From positions 36,060,576-36,124,575 of the forward strand of contig NC_053043.1 in assembly GCF_003473485.1 (NCBI RefSeq): 64,000 bases of DNA, given 5' to 3'. Shown piece after piece: positions 10,471 through 21,544 of the stretch. How positions within the stretch are numbered: position 1 is the stretch's first letter; the number at the start of each line of letters is the position of its first letter. Origin of the DNA: Medicago truncatula (Eukaryota; Streptophyta; Magnoliopsida; Fabales; Fabaceae). Made by a program: the position numbers and the translations under genes. Below the pieces are notes generated by a model. That model saw only the letters and a list, made by a program, of their open reading frames with translations. It made no database searches and had not been told where the DNA came from.

Positions 10471-12239
10471 ATTGAAGTCTCATGGTGTTCTTTTTTACCC
10501 ACAGTATTTATTAGTACTAACCCTGTAAGTAGTAGTAGTATCTTGTAAATTTCAGGCATTAAAAATTATTCTCTTCTACCCAGTACCTGCTATGGCACAT
10601 GCTGAAAAAAATGGACTAGGATCAAATTTATTATTATGCAAGTATCTCTCTAATTCTAATGTAACTTATTTTGCTTATCTAGTTACCTGTTAATCTCGCC
10701 GGTTTGATTAAAATGGACAAAGGTTGCTGTTTTGATAATATTTTTTGTGAGATTCAAATATATGGCACCCTAAACTCATAACAAGAGGAAACTAACTTTC
10801 CATTCCCGAACATATATGATAACTTGAATTGACTTTTATAATTTTCATTATGTTTGCAAAAGTATGCATATATTGGTAATTGCATCGAAATTTCACACAT
10901 TTAACTGTCTCAAACCTATAGAAACTGCTACTGTTTTAAAATCAAGATTCATTTATGTCATGGTCGTTTTGTGAATGTTATTTTTGGAGGCTAATAGATG
11001 GATGATGTGATGATTATATGCAGGTTCCCTTTGTAAAAGATAGTCCATGAAAATACTGCTAACATACCGTAATAGGCTTCAATTAATAGAAGTTGAGGAG
11101 AAGATACTAGATAGATCCTCAGCTGTTGGGCCTCTGATGCCATTGCCATATGAAAAATAGATCAGTTTACCCAAAAGAGTTGTAATGAATCCCACGTGAT
11201 GTATAAGATCCAGTTGCAGCCAAGGTAAGTTCCTTGCTTCTCTTTACTCCTTCCTTATAAGATCAGATTAGATAATCATATATACTTCACTAGAAATTAA
11301 CCATCTATTTTATACTCTATGTGTTACTGTTATGTGTCTTGACAACACAGGAAATATACAATTTGTATTCTTATGGAACAGATCAAGATAAAACATATAA
11401 AGACCTTGACACTCTATAAATGATGTTGTTAAAGTCACGTGTCTTAGAAAAGATGAATCGTAGAGCTGAAAACATAGAAGAAATGTATTTTTCTCATTTA
11501 GATTCGGCTCACTTAAGAGAATTTACGACCTAGAAATATCTTGTAAGTACAAAAGAAATATTTGTTCATGAAATAAAAGAAAGTTTTCATGCTAAAGTTA
11601 AAAAATTTGATGCAATGTGCTAATTTGAAATTTGAATTAGAAAACGGTAAAGGTTGTCCTTGGGGGCACCGGTGAAGACGTACTGCCGGATGATGACAAT
11701 CATAACAGACCTCCTCCACTCCCCTCTTTATCTTCATCTTTAGTCATGCTTACCTGCTATAGTACGTCGAACAATCTTCCCTTTGCACTGCCTGGTACGT
11801 GATCCCGTGGCTAAAATGTATAGGTTTCATTACACGTTGATCATCTATTAATGGATTGAGGTTCTTATCTAAAACCTACTGCTGCTAACCCATAACGTGG
11901 TTAGGGATAAAACAGTACATATTTTGTTTTCTAGAAAACAACTTGTTATCACGGTTAAGACCATTAATTTTAGGCAATAAGTTATCGCAAATTTGGTGCA
12001 GTGTCACTTGCATTTATCAAATCATCCATTACAAATTTCTGATTAAAATTGATTTTGCGAAGTCTGATAGTAACTTGTAATCTTGCATGACGAGTTCTCT
12101 AATGTTAACATTTTAAGGTTGATTATAATAGTACTAGTTTAATGGGGTCCTAGTCTTTGTATTATTTTAATTGTTACACAGGAAACATCCAAGAAGCAAG
12201 AGCATTGACCAGAGGCTTACATCACATGTGGGTCTTGCC
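10471..12239. other. PPR downstream region, duplicated in unit 2
   Basis: No convincing gene. The stretch is collinear with 32445-34390 at high identity, apart from small indels. A segment at about 11160-11640 also matches a more diverged third copy at 43320-43640. Short frames kept in both copies (74 codons on the minus strand near 11513-11737) look like passive products of the recent duplication. Confidence 0.6.
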
Positions 12240-12366
12240 TAATAAAACAAAGAAGTGGAAAGAAGAGGAGTGCTTTATATTAAGTTAAAGAGAGTTTACA
12301 AGAATATATGAATCTGAGAGATAACTCTTTTTGGAGAATACAAAAAAGCGTGGAGCATATTTAGAG
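12240..12366 (+). other. Putative non-coding leader exon of CNL A1
   Basis: The sequence ends GGAGCATATTTAGAG followed by GTAATTTTCTTCC, a good plant splice donor. The B genes have the near-identical context AGCATATTTAAAG|GTAATTT at 23344 and 47261, although the rest of the upstream region differs. A matching acceptor, TTTTTATTTCAG, lies at 14995, upstream of the ATG at 15188. I infer a 5' leader exon and a 2.6-kb leader intron. The 5' limit given here is arbitrary. Confidence 0.45.
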
Positions 12367-12965
12367 GTAATTTTCTTCCTTGTTTTGTTGTCTGTTTTTT
12401 CTCTCTTTTCTTTTGTTACAAATTATCAATGCTTTATCTTTTTCTTTTAAATTTTTTGTCTGTGCAGTCTAATTGTTTGTGACCACCCTTCTCCTGTAAT
12501 TGTATAGACTATAGACCTTGGAATTGCATTCCACTAGAGAAAATATTATCTGGTACTGGGCTTAGACCCTCTTTTGTACCAAAAAATAAATAAATAAAAT
12601 TTGTTACTTCCTGTTGCTAGTAAATGACATACTACCTGAAGCTAAAAATTTTAGATCTTCTTAGAAATCGTGGTTGGGCCGTACACAACCTCACAAAACC
12701 GGCTTGTGTGGTGATGATTATCCCCACTTATAAACACATGTTCATGCCATATTTTGTTCGACGTGAGACTCTTCAACAAATCTCTTGTTTCTTTAATAAG
12801 ATTTTTGAGATGAGGAAACAAGCTAAATATTTCATACGCGCCTGTGGTAAACTCGCACACCACCGAGGCCTGTGCATAAGCCTGTCAAAAGTTAGGGGAT
12901 ACAAATTTGGGAATCCCATATTAGTGTCGAGGACCGGGGTTTCAGCGCAGTTGGCATGCTCGAGG

Positions 12966-12987
12966 CCGTCCGATCAAGATCGGACGG
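12966..12987. repeat. Perfect hairpin, kept in both units
   Basis: CCGTCCGATC, two bases, then GATCGGACGG: a 10-bp perfect stem. The identical hairpin is at 35117-35138 in unit 2. It is GC-rich in an AT-rich setting and may be the remnant of a transposon end. A Helitron 3' end was considered because CTAG follows, but the spacing is wrong. Confidence 0.5.
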
Positions 12988-13586
12988 TCTAGATTTCAAC
13001 CTTAGAATTTTCTATTAAAAAATAAAAAACTGTCTTAAAATATCAACTGTACGATCTTCATCCAATGGTTCCTAGAGGATGATTGCAGCCTTACTGCACC
13101 TATTCCGACTGCATTCAATCCAATTCCCACTGCAGGGATTGAGTCTTTGAATTTATGGAGGGAGCTGCCCTGTACCTTTCTTTCTATCTCTCTCCTATAA
13201 CACACTATCTCCCATTTTATTTTCCTCTCTTTTTCAATTTTTGCTCAATAAAAAATGTCTAAAGTCATCAAAAGGTAGGGAATACGAAGTTAGAGAATCT
13301 CAATCCCTCATGTAGTGGTTCACACTCCAAATTTTTATCCAACCACGGGCCAAAACTAAAATGTTAGCCTATTGAAACTAAAAACATAATAGTATTATTA
13401 AATATAAAAGAAGATGAAGTTCAAATGAAAATGAATGCATTGGTTCAAATGGAAACCAAGCAAAATAACCAAAGCCTTGCCAAAATGACAGATTTTCAAG
13501 CTCAGGTAGAGACTCAAAGCGACAGGCAATAAAACTTCAGTGGGAGCACAGCTTACTTTTTTAGTAGTCATTTTTTAAAAGTTAAT

Positions 13587-13770
13587 ATGTGTGTATGGTA
13601 TGGCTGTGGGGAGAATTGATTTTGATAGAATTGAGTTTGAGAGAATTAATTTTGGTTAAAAGTGAGTTGAATGTGAATTGATTTATGTTTGGTTACAGAA
13701 AAAAGTGAACGGCGTTTATTTAAAGTAACCCACGTTTTGAGCAGAAAAAAGTGGTGCCAAACACACACAA
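13587..13770. mobile_element. MITE in unit 1, absent from unit 2
   Basis: About 180 bp are present between AAAGTTAAT and GTCTTAACTC and missing at the matching place near 35740. The ends are partly complementary (TGTGTGTATGGTATGG on the left, TGTGTGTTTGGCACCA read inward from the right). Inside are repeats of the type GAATTGATTTTGA. The target duplication is not clear, so the superfamily is left open. Confidence 0.5.
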
Positions 13771-15187
13771 TGTCTTAACTCAAAGCGATCGTCAACTAAA
13801 TAGGGGTCGTATTAAATAGTGGAAGGACCGGTATCATGCACATAATGAATATTTTTCTTTGTTGGTAAAAACTAATATTTTCCTTATGAATTTAAAAGTT
13901 AATGTGTCAAACTGAACTTAAATGATCATTCTAAAAACTAAATGAGACACTTTTTTTTTTTTTGTGAAGACATACTATAAATGAGACACTATATGGTCTA
14001 ATTAATATCTACAATAGCTTGGATAAAAAATTTGACTAAGCATCATCTATTTTATTAGTGTTGATCAAGTATCTCAGTATGCAACTGCAGAGACATCTCT
14101 TAATAATTGGTGATTCAGCTCTTAATTTCTGTGTTTCGTTTGTTTGCATAGATTGATACTTATTGTTGCTGCTTTAGGGTTTCTTCGTGTCACAGTTTTA
14201 ATTAGGTCAAATATTATTAGTATTTCAGTTAGAAAGTTGTACTGATTTGTCACTTTTAATTTTAATCTGTTTTTTAGTCTCACAAACTTTGGGATTCTTT
14301 GTGGTTAGATATCAATATATAAGCTTGATCATGTATTCTAATCAAATCTAATGCGAAAACCTCTGTTGTTTTCTCCCTTCATATTTTCTGATCATTTCAA
14401 TAAATTTTCCATGCAAAATTTTATGGAAAGCTAGCTCGTCCTTGATTATTTATCCCTGTTCTGTGACATGGCCTTGCTTATTGTTGCTCCATTGCATAGT
14501 TGAATAGCTACAGCCACCGTCTAATCCACGGTAGACAAGGGTGGAGCCACCAAGGTAGCCTGCTGGTAATACACCTCAACATACTCTAATAAAAGGAACA
14601 AATAGTGTATCATTCTAACTTAGTCCTTTAACTTATTTTTCACTTTGGTTCTTATAACTTTTGCTTAGCTCTCCAATACACTCCAAACATATTCTATAGG
14701 ACTGTGAATTTCTAATGAGGGACTAGTATTGAGACATTGTGATTATTTATTGAATTCCTTTATGGCATTGGTATGCTTGCTCATTATAATATTTTTAAAA
14801 ATATCGACATGGTGAGATACAATTGAATGTATGTGTAAAAAATAGTTTATAGTTACAATGAATACAAATTAAATTCAACAAGCCTGAATTTTTATTTCAA
14901 TTGAGAAGTTTCTGAATTCTTAAAAGATAATTTAAATTGGACTTGAATACTGAGTACTGCATTACTTGATAAACACATGTTAGTTTTTATTTCAGCGGCA
15001 TTAAGACACCCATTATTCTATTCCAAAAGATTATAACTACAAATAACATCAATTTATATAAGAAAAGATGGAATGTCGAGTGAACCCCAGAAATAGTTGA
15101 GAGAAATTCACAGCTATCTTTCAAGTTTGTTATTTATTGATTGAATCCCATGTTTCATTTCAACTGACAGATAGCAAAGGGGTGGCC

Positions 15188-16711
15188 ATGGATGTTATTA
15201 TTTCAATTGCTGCTAAAATTGCTGAAATTATGGTTGCACCTATTGGACGTCAATTTCGTTACATACTCTACTACAAGGACTACCTTAAAAAGATGAAAAC
15301 TGATGTCCAGAAGTTGGAGGGAATTAAAAACAGTGTGCAACACACTGTTGATGAGGCTAGAAGGAACGGAGAAGAGATTGAAAATGTTGTCCAAAATTGG
15401 ATGAGCAAAGTGGACAACACTTTTGCGGAGGCAAATAAACTAATTGACAATGAAGACCTTGCAATAGGTCAACGTTCTATGCGAAACTTTCCCAATCTGC
15501 GCACAAGGCATCAGCTGAGCAAGAAGATTAAAAAGATGATACAAAAGATTTCTGAAGTCATAGTAGAAGGAAAATTTGACAGAATATCTTACCGTGCTTC
15601 TTTGCAAGTAACAATCACACCATTCGGTAGAGGTTATGAGGCCCTGCACTCAAGAACATCAATGCTGAATGAGATTATGCTTGCATTGAAGGATCCTAAC
15701 ATCTTCATTATTGGTGTGTATGGGATGGGTGGAGTGGGGAAAACGACATTAGTGAAAGAATTAGCTTGGCAAGCTGAGAATGATGAGTCATTTAGTGCTG
15801 TAGTTATGGCTACTATAACTGGTTCTCCAGATGTGATAGAAATTCAAGGCCAAATTGCTGATGCCTTGGATCTGAAATTTAACAAGGAGACCAAAGAAGG
15901 AAGAGCAAGAGAATTGCGTGAAAGGATAACCAAGGAGAAGAGTATTCTTGTTGTGCTGGATGACATTTGGAGGAGACTTGAATCGACAGAACTGGGGGTT
16001 CCATTTGGTAATGATCATAAAGGATGTAAGGTGGTGGTGACATCTAGAGATATGAATTTGTTGAGCTGTGAGTTTGGTACTCAGAGAGAATTTAGACTTG
16101 AAGTTTTAAATGAGGAGGATAGTTGGCAATTGTTTAAGAAAATGGCAGGTGATGTTGTTCAAGATTTCAATATAAAACCAATTGTAGTAAAAGTGGCCAG
16201 ACGTTGTGCTGGATTTCCGCTTTTGATTGTTACTGTGGCAAAGGCTTTTAGGAAGAAAAAAATCTTTGATTGGAAAAGCACATTAAATGAGTTAGAGAGA
16301 TTTGATCAAGAAGGGCTGCATAAGAAAATATATTCTGCTTTGGAATTGAGTTATAATTGCCTAGAAAGTGATGAGCTAAAGTTTTCTTTGATGGCGTCCT
16401 TGTCTATTGAGAATCAAGCGGTGATTGATAAGTTGCAAGTGGTATGCGAGTTTCCAGAAGTTTTCCCTGATGAAATTCTTGATGTGCCGCCAGAGAGGGA
16501 AGTAGAATTTTCTATTGATCTTATTCCGGGTACGAAGCCTATTTCTATGGCACCTTACCATATGTCAGCTTCCGAATTAGCTGAGTTGAAAAAACAGTTA
16601 GAAGATTTGCTTGATAAAAAATTTGTAAGACCGAGTGTATTGCCTTGGGGAGCACCGGTGTTATTGGTTAAGAAGAAAGATGGTAGCATGAGGTTATGTA
16701 TAGATTGCTAA
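15188..16711 (+). pseudogene. CNL A1: CC-NB-ARC truncated and fused to gypsy pol
   Basis: Resistance-gene fragment starting at the ATG in GTGGCCATGGATG; the CNL part is about 398 residues. It has a CC domain (VQNWMSKV), the P-loop GMGGVGKTT, kinase-2 ILVVLDDIW whose final W marks the non-TIR class, RNBS-B VVVTSRD and a GLPL variant CAGFPLL. After LESDELK at about 16382 the sequence leaves the CNL family and continues in frame for about 109 codons as Ty3/gypsy reverse transcriptase until a stop at 16709. The ARC2 end, MHD motif and all LRRs are absent. Compared with A2, the LRR part and downstream DNA (about 38346-44195) are missing. A full CNL is a cytosolic immune receptor; this one lacks the sensor half. 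Close identity to A2 supports recent duplication. Confidence 0.88.
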
Positions 16712-18078
16712 CAGTTAAATAAAGTGACAATAAAGAATAAGTATCCACTTCCGAGGATCGACGATTTGATGGATCCGTTAGTGGGTGCGCGTGTGTTCAG
16801 TAAAATGGACTTAAGATTAGGCTATCACCAGATTAAAGTGAAAGATGAGGATATTCAGAAGACGACCTTTAGGACACGTTACGGACATTACGAATATTCT
16901 GTGATGCCTTTCAGTGTTACTAATGCGCCAGGAGTGTTTATGAAATATATGAATCGTATTTTTCATACTTATCTGGATCGTTTTGTTGTCGTGTTTATAG
17001 ATGATATTTTGATATACTCCAAGTCCGAGGAGGAACATGTCGAGCATTTGAGAATTGTTTTGCAAGTGCTGCAAGAGAAGAAGTTATATGCCAAGTTATC
17101 GATGTGCGAATTCTGGTTGAACGAAGTGAGTTTTCTCGGTCATATTATTTCTGGTAGTGATATTGTTGTGGATCCATCTAAGGTTGATGCAGTATCGCAA
17201 TGGGAGACTTCGAAGTCGGTTACCAAAGTTAGGAGCTTTTTGGGTTTCGCAGGTTATTACGGAAGGTTTATTGAACGATTTTCCAAGTTAGCACTTCCGT
17301 TAACTCAGTTGACTTGTAAAGGTAGAACTTTTGCATGGGATGTTCAGTGCGAAAACAATTTTAATGAACTAAAGCAACGTTTGACGACGGCTCCGATTTT
17401 AATACTACCAAAATCTGGTGAACCATTTGTTGTATATTGTGATGCGTCTAAGTTGGGTTTAGGTGGTGTGCTTATGCAGAATAATAAGGTAGTAGCTTAT
17501 GCATTGAGGTAGTTGAGGATTCATGAACGTGATTATCCTACTCATGATCTTGAGTTAGCTGCAGTGGTTTTTGTACTTAAAATTTGGAGACATTATTTGT
17601 ATGGTTCTAGATTTGAAGTGTTCAACGATCATAAAATTTTGAAGTATTTATTTGACCAGAAAGAATTAAATATGAGGCAGCGAAGGTGGCTTGAATTGCT
17701 AAAGGATTATGATTTCGGGTTAAATTACCATCCGAGTAAGGCTAATGTTGTTGCAGATGTTTTAAGTAGGAAAACATTACATGTCTGCTATGATGGTTAG
17801 AGAGTTGGAGTTGCTTGAACAGTTCAGAGACTTGAGTTTGGTTTGTGAAGTGTCGCCACAGAGTGTGAAATTGGGGATGTTGAAGATCAACAACGAATTT
17901 TTGGATAGTATCAAAGAGGCTCAGAAGGTGGATGTGAAGTTGGTAGATTTAATGTTTGGGAATAATCAGACTGAAGATGGTGATTTTAAAGTTGATGATC
18001 AAGGAGTGTTGCAGTTTCGGGATAGAATATGAAAAAGATGATTCTAGAAGAAAGTCATAGAAGTAATGTGAATTTTTA
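16383..18078 (+). mobile_element. Ty3/gypsy (chromovirus-type) pol fragment
   Basis: Covers the region before reverse transcriptase (VCEFPEVFPDEI), RT with the active-site motif [10 protein letters not shown] near 16995, the RNase H start [10 protein letters not shown], and the linker [16 protein letters not shown], then stops soon after KKMILEESHRSN. Gag, protease, integrase and both LTRs are missing. In-frame stops at 16709 (after RLCIDC) and 17510 and a frameshift near 17780 show decay. The motif pattern is that of the Del/Tekay chromovirus lineage. Absence of LTRs means it arrived as a fragment rather than by a simple insertion. Confidence 0.9.
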
Positions 18079-18283
<205 letters not shown>

Positions 18284-18299
18284 GTTAGGGTATTGTCAT

Positions 18300-18382
18300 G
18301 TTAATTAGTAGTAAGAAAAGTGAATTAGTAGTAAAATTAGTAATTAATTAGTAGTAAGAAAAGTGAATTAGTAATTAGTCGT
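18300..18382. repeat. Short direct repeat downstream of H4 fragment
   Basis: The ~30-bp unit TAATTAGTAGTAAGAAAAGT + GAATTAGTA occurs twice with a short spacer and related fragments. It may come from the histone 3' region or from repair filler. Confidence 0.6.
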
Positions 18383-18383
18383 A

Positions 18384-18860
18384 ATAACTTCATGAATCTT
18401 TTAGTATTGTATCACTTTTCTAACTCTTGGCAATATATAATTGTTTCTGAATTATTGTTCCTTTCGTCTTTGTTTATTTATTTAAATCTCGGTTTCAATA
18501 CTATTATTTTGTTTGTTGAAGGATGCTTCAATACTACTTAACTAACTGGTCGGTTCTAAATTTGTGTCTTAACTACTATTGAATTTGAAATATCCAAGTG
18601 TAACAAAGATTTAAGCGATCTGCTTCAATACTGGTTATGTAAGAAGGTCCTTTTTAATCAAGTGATTTAGCATAGAAATACACAAGATTAATCACTAAAC
18701 ACATTTACAGAATCAAGTGATTTAGCATATAAATACAATCTTTCTGCCATGGTCTACCGTCTGCTATTTACGTTTGGCAGTGATGTCAATTGTAGTGAAA
18801 TTTGCTGAATGTTGATTCTAAGACCTGAGGGTGAACTCACTGATTTTGTAAAATGTTGCA
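18384..18860. other. Unit-1-specific spacer, nothing recognised
   Basis: AT-rich sequence without a counterpart in unit 2. GAATCAAGTGATTTAGCATA recurs at about 18660 and 18712. It ends in TGTAAAATGTTGCAG, a possible splice acceptor directly before the BED-finger frame. Confidence 0.4.
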
Positions 18861-19070
18861 GTGATGGATATTCGTGACTTTCCAACCTCTGAAACATCAG
18901 AGCATGGGATCACTCCCTCTCGGGCACGCAAGAAAAGCTCAGAAGCATGGGATCATTTTATAGTTGTTTTAGAGGAGGAAAAGAGAGCAAAATGTATTTA
19001 CTGTTCTAAGGAGATAAAGTTTAACGGTGGAACGAGTTCAATGAGAAGTCATTGGTTGAAACACCAATAG
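18861..19070 (+). pseudogene. BED zinc-finger N-terminus of a hAT transposase
   Basis: Sixty-nine codons carry SSEAWDHFIVVLEEEKRAKC followed by IYCSKEIKFNGGTSSMRSHW and LKHQ: the W..F aromatic pair and the C-x2-C...H-x4-H pattern of a BED zinc finger, as found at the N-terminus of plant hAT transposases and ZBED-type proteins. A stop follows the finger, and no dimerisation (hATC) or catalytic part is present. The finger part is repeated at 44196-44270 in unit 2 without the beginning. A short domesticated BED protein is possible but not supported by context. Confidence 0.75.
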
Positions 19071-19745
19071 GAAGATAGGAACAAGAAGCAGAAATTGGGT
19101 TATCCTTGTCTTTGCTTGCTATATATGTTGTTTTACTCCTGTATAAATTATAGGATTTGCTTGTGACATGGAATGAGTCCAACTATTGCAAAACAAATTC
19201 CAGAATTTGACACTGCCAATGATGTTAAGAATCTTGGTTTAGGATGGATGATTGCATTTCTATTTGTTGTTAGCTTTCTTGGTGGATGATTGCATCACAA
19301 TTCACAAGATTTATTTAGTTTTTTGGATGATTGTAACTATTATTGGTGTATAATGATTGAGTTAGCTGTGTTTTTTTGGATGATTGTTACTATTATTGGT
19401 GTACAATGATTAGATTGATTTTGCCGTGACTTACAAAACTTATGGAAAACTAGTTTTAAAACCAGTTTGATTCTTTTTGAAGTAGATATATGTTATTGAA
19501 TGAAATTTAGAATTTGCAAAAAAAAAATGGAAAACTAGTTTTTTTTGGAAACTGGATTAAAACCGGATTTTGAATAAAAAAACTGGTTTAAAACCGGTTT
19601 GAATAAAAAAACCTGGTTTTTCTTTCAAACCGGTTCCGAACCATATCCAAACTGGTTGTAATTAAAAACCAGTTTTTAGTGAAGTGGTTTCAGGAACAAA
19701 ACCAAAACCAATATTTAGTTTTGGTTTTAACTTTTCACACCCCTA
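18861..19745 (+). mobile_element. Decayed hAT element, unit 1
   Basis: Begins in the BED-finger frame and ends with CTTTTCACACCCCTA; the reverse complement TAGGGGTGTGAAAAG is a typical hAT terminal inverted repeat. Just inside that end lie many AACCGGTTT motifs in both orientations (19540-19690), resembling hAT subterminal transposase-binding repeats. No left terminus was found. The matching copy in unit 2 is 44196-44874, which has a shorter subterminal block. Confidence 0.6.
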
Positions 19746-20088
19746 GGTCTAACACATGTCGGTCACCGGGCATGCCTTCAATTCAAAGGCAACAATAACA
19801 TTGTAAAATTGGGATTTCAATTAGCTTTGTAAGAAGTAGAAATAAAAGTTATTTGTGAAAAATATTGTTGTGTTCTCAAAAATCAGAACATTGAAACCTG
19901 CAATGAAACAGTACTTATGAAATACGGAAAGTTTGCTTCTAGTTTAGAGCAAAAACATGAAAAAACAGCTCAAAACAACTTTTCACATGCCTTAGTTACT
20001 GATGAGAATCTTAAGCAACAAATTATGTCCTCACTAGATGCAGCTATCTATCAGAATAAACAAAAGAACTAGTTACAAAAAGAACAAA
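19746..20088. other. Spacer, collinear with unit 2
   Basis: No gene recognised. It matches 44875-45190. Confidence 0.5.
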
Positions 20089-20340
20089 TCAGCACGCTGT
20101 AACAGCAAAAATACCACAAACAGCAGCTATAGGAGATAAGCTAGCAAGCCACACAAGGAAACAGCCCCTCCTTGTATCAGCGAAAGAAGGGGACACCACA
20201 GGTGAAGAAAAATCAAATTCACGACAGAGATAAACCGCACAGCTACTAGGACAAACCGCACAAACAACACAGTCCACGATAGAGATAACAAAAACCACTA
20301 GAAAAATCAAATTCCCCATCTCTGGCTCTTCTTTCCTCAT
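20089..20340 (-). CDS. Small hydrophobic ORF of unknown status
   Basis: Eighty-three codons with an N-terminal hydrophobic stretch (LIFLVVFVISIVDCVV), a Cys-rich stretch and a second hydrophobic stretch near the C-terminus. I do not recognise the family. It lies entirely within a 488-bp block absent from unit 2, so it is not kept by the duplication. It may be an exon of a captured gene fragment or a chance frame; I lean to chance. Confidence 0.15.
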   Translation of the reverse strand: MRKEEPEMGNLIFLVVFVISIVDCVVCAVCPSSCAVYLCREFDFSSPVVSPSFADTRRGCFLVWLASLSPIAAVCGIFAVTAC

Positions 20341-21060
20341 CTACAAAGACAGCTAATTGGATTCCACCGCCACTCATAGTACAAGCATGCCGGTATACGA
20401 TAAACAACTTATTTCCAGCTTATAGCACAAAAGCTTGTATGTGTAAAAATAAACTTGTTTTTGTATATGTTATAAGCTGTTTATGTGAGCTAAGCTTGGA
20501 CCACTTTTGAAATTTTTTTATGAAAAATGTCATAAGTTCTCCCTTACAATCTCACAAAGTTTATGTCAATAAAAAAACTTAAATAAGTAAATCTAAAATG
20601 GCTCAAGTTTCTCTTCATTCATGCCAAGTACATATTCCAACATTTCAATCCACGATACAAATCATTTTACTATAATAAACAAATAGCATGAAATATCAAA
20701 ATTCACCAACCTTGTACTCTAAAAAACTAATAATCAAAAGAAAACAAATTACATGAGAAAGGAGAAAGCTTTACCAAAACCAAAAATCGACAAAGGAAAA
20801 AGCGAGAAAGCTGTTAATCGAACCCCTAATATCAAAATCCAACCGATTAAGTCATAAGTAAGAGTAATAATCATGGTTATTAAAAAAATTATAGAAAAAT
20901 AGTTATTTATAAATACTAAAATCATGTCTCACTAACCAAGTGTAGACTTCACATCTTCAAATCGTGAGGGACAAAAAGCACCTATAACAAATACAACAGC
21001 GTGTGACTCCCAGATTGAGCGAAGACCAAGCTGATAAGCAGGGAAATTAAATTAACATCT
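20341..21060. other. Spacer with fold-back repeat
   Basis: 20390-20490 holds AGCTTATAGCACAAAAGCTT and TTATAAGCTGTTTATG motifs that pair with one another, typical of small fold-back elements. The rest (from about 20592) is collinear with 45199-45680 and has no gene. Confidence 0.4.
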
Positions 21061-21542
21061 TATTATAGAGAGAAAGCTTACAATAGATTGTGTGTATGGC
21101 GAATCAAATTGGTGCGGCGAATTCGAACTGATTGAGAAAGCTTACAACAGAGGATGGTAACAAACTAATTTGGGGATTAGGGTTTAGGGAAGAAAGATGC
21201 GATTAAGTTTTCTGAAGAAAGCCATGACTTTGGGGAAGAAAGATGAAACTGATTTTGGGGTTTTTTGATGGGATGAAAGATTGAAAGAAGGAGTGGGGTG
21301 TTCTGGCACGGCTTGTGAAAGTGGAGTGAAATTTTTGGAGAAAAAAAAGTGTGGGAATGAAATGTGTATTACGCGCCTTCTATTTCTTTTTTTCAGCATG
21401 TCAAAGTTATCCACGGTCAAAACAATACCGTGAGAGTTATAGTGTGGCAAGTGGACCCTTCTATCATTTTTTTGTTGTTATCCACGCCTAAGGAAAAATC
21501 GTGGCAATTTTAGTGTGGCCAATAGCCGTTTTTTTGGCAGTG
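21061..21542. mobile_element. CACTA element terminus, unit 1
   Basis: Reading leftwards from 21542 the sequence begins CACTGCCAAAAAAACGGC (CACTACCAAAAAAACGGC in unit 2), a CACTA-type terminus, followed by CCACACTAAAATTGCCACG and CACGGTATTGTTTTGACCG blocks, the repeated subterminal motifs expected there. The opposite end was not found. The 88-codon minus frame at 21184-21450, also in unit 2, lies within this end and is probably non-functional. Confidence 0.5.
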
Positions 21543-21544
21543 GT

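Larger units (their letters stand above)
12367..14995 (+). other. Inferred leader intron of CNL A1
   Basis: GT at 12367 and AG at 14995. It contains a perfect 10-bp stem palindrome at 12966-12987, a MITE at about 13587-13770 absent from unit 2, and otherwise sequence collinear with 34518-36960. The open frame at 12624-12992 has no domain and is not kept intact in unit 2. Confidence 0.45.

Noticed and set aside
11513-11737. 74-codon minus-strand ORF kept at equal length in unit 2 (33680-33904)
   Set aside because: The conservation is explained by the recent duplication. There is no domain, and the diverged third copy at 43320-43640 does not keep the frame.
12624-12992. 122-codon plus-strand ORF with a shadow ORF on the other strand
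   Set aside because: Broken in the unit 2 copy by an early stop, no domain, and it ends in a GC-rich hairpin repeat.
12966-12992. Helitron 3' end suggested by a hairpin followed by CTAG
   Set aside because: CTAG follows one base after the stem instead of about 10, and no 5' TC end or insertion-free copy supports it, because both units carry it.
15188-16711. Genuine NLR with an integrated functional RT domain
   Set aside because: The RT part is cut off by a nonsense codon before the catalytic motif and the LRR is missing, so a functional fusion is unlikely.
16383-18078. Complete Ty3/gypsy retrotransposon
   Set aside because: No LTRs, primer-binding site, gag, protease or integrase are visible; only a pol segment with stops and a frameshift.
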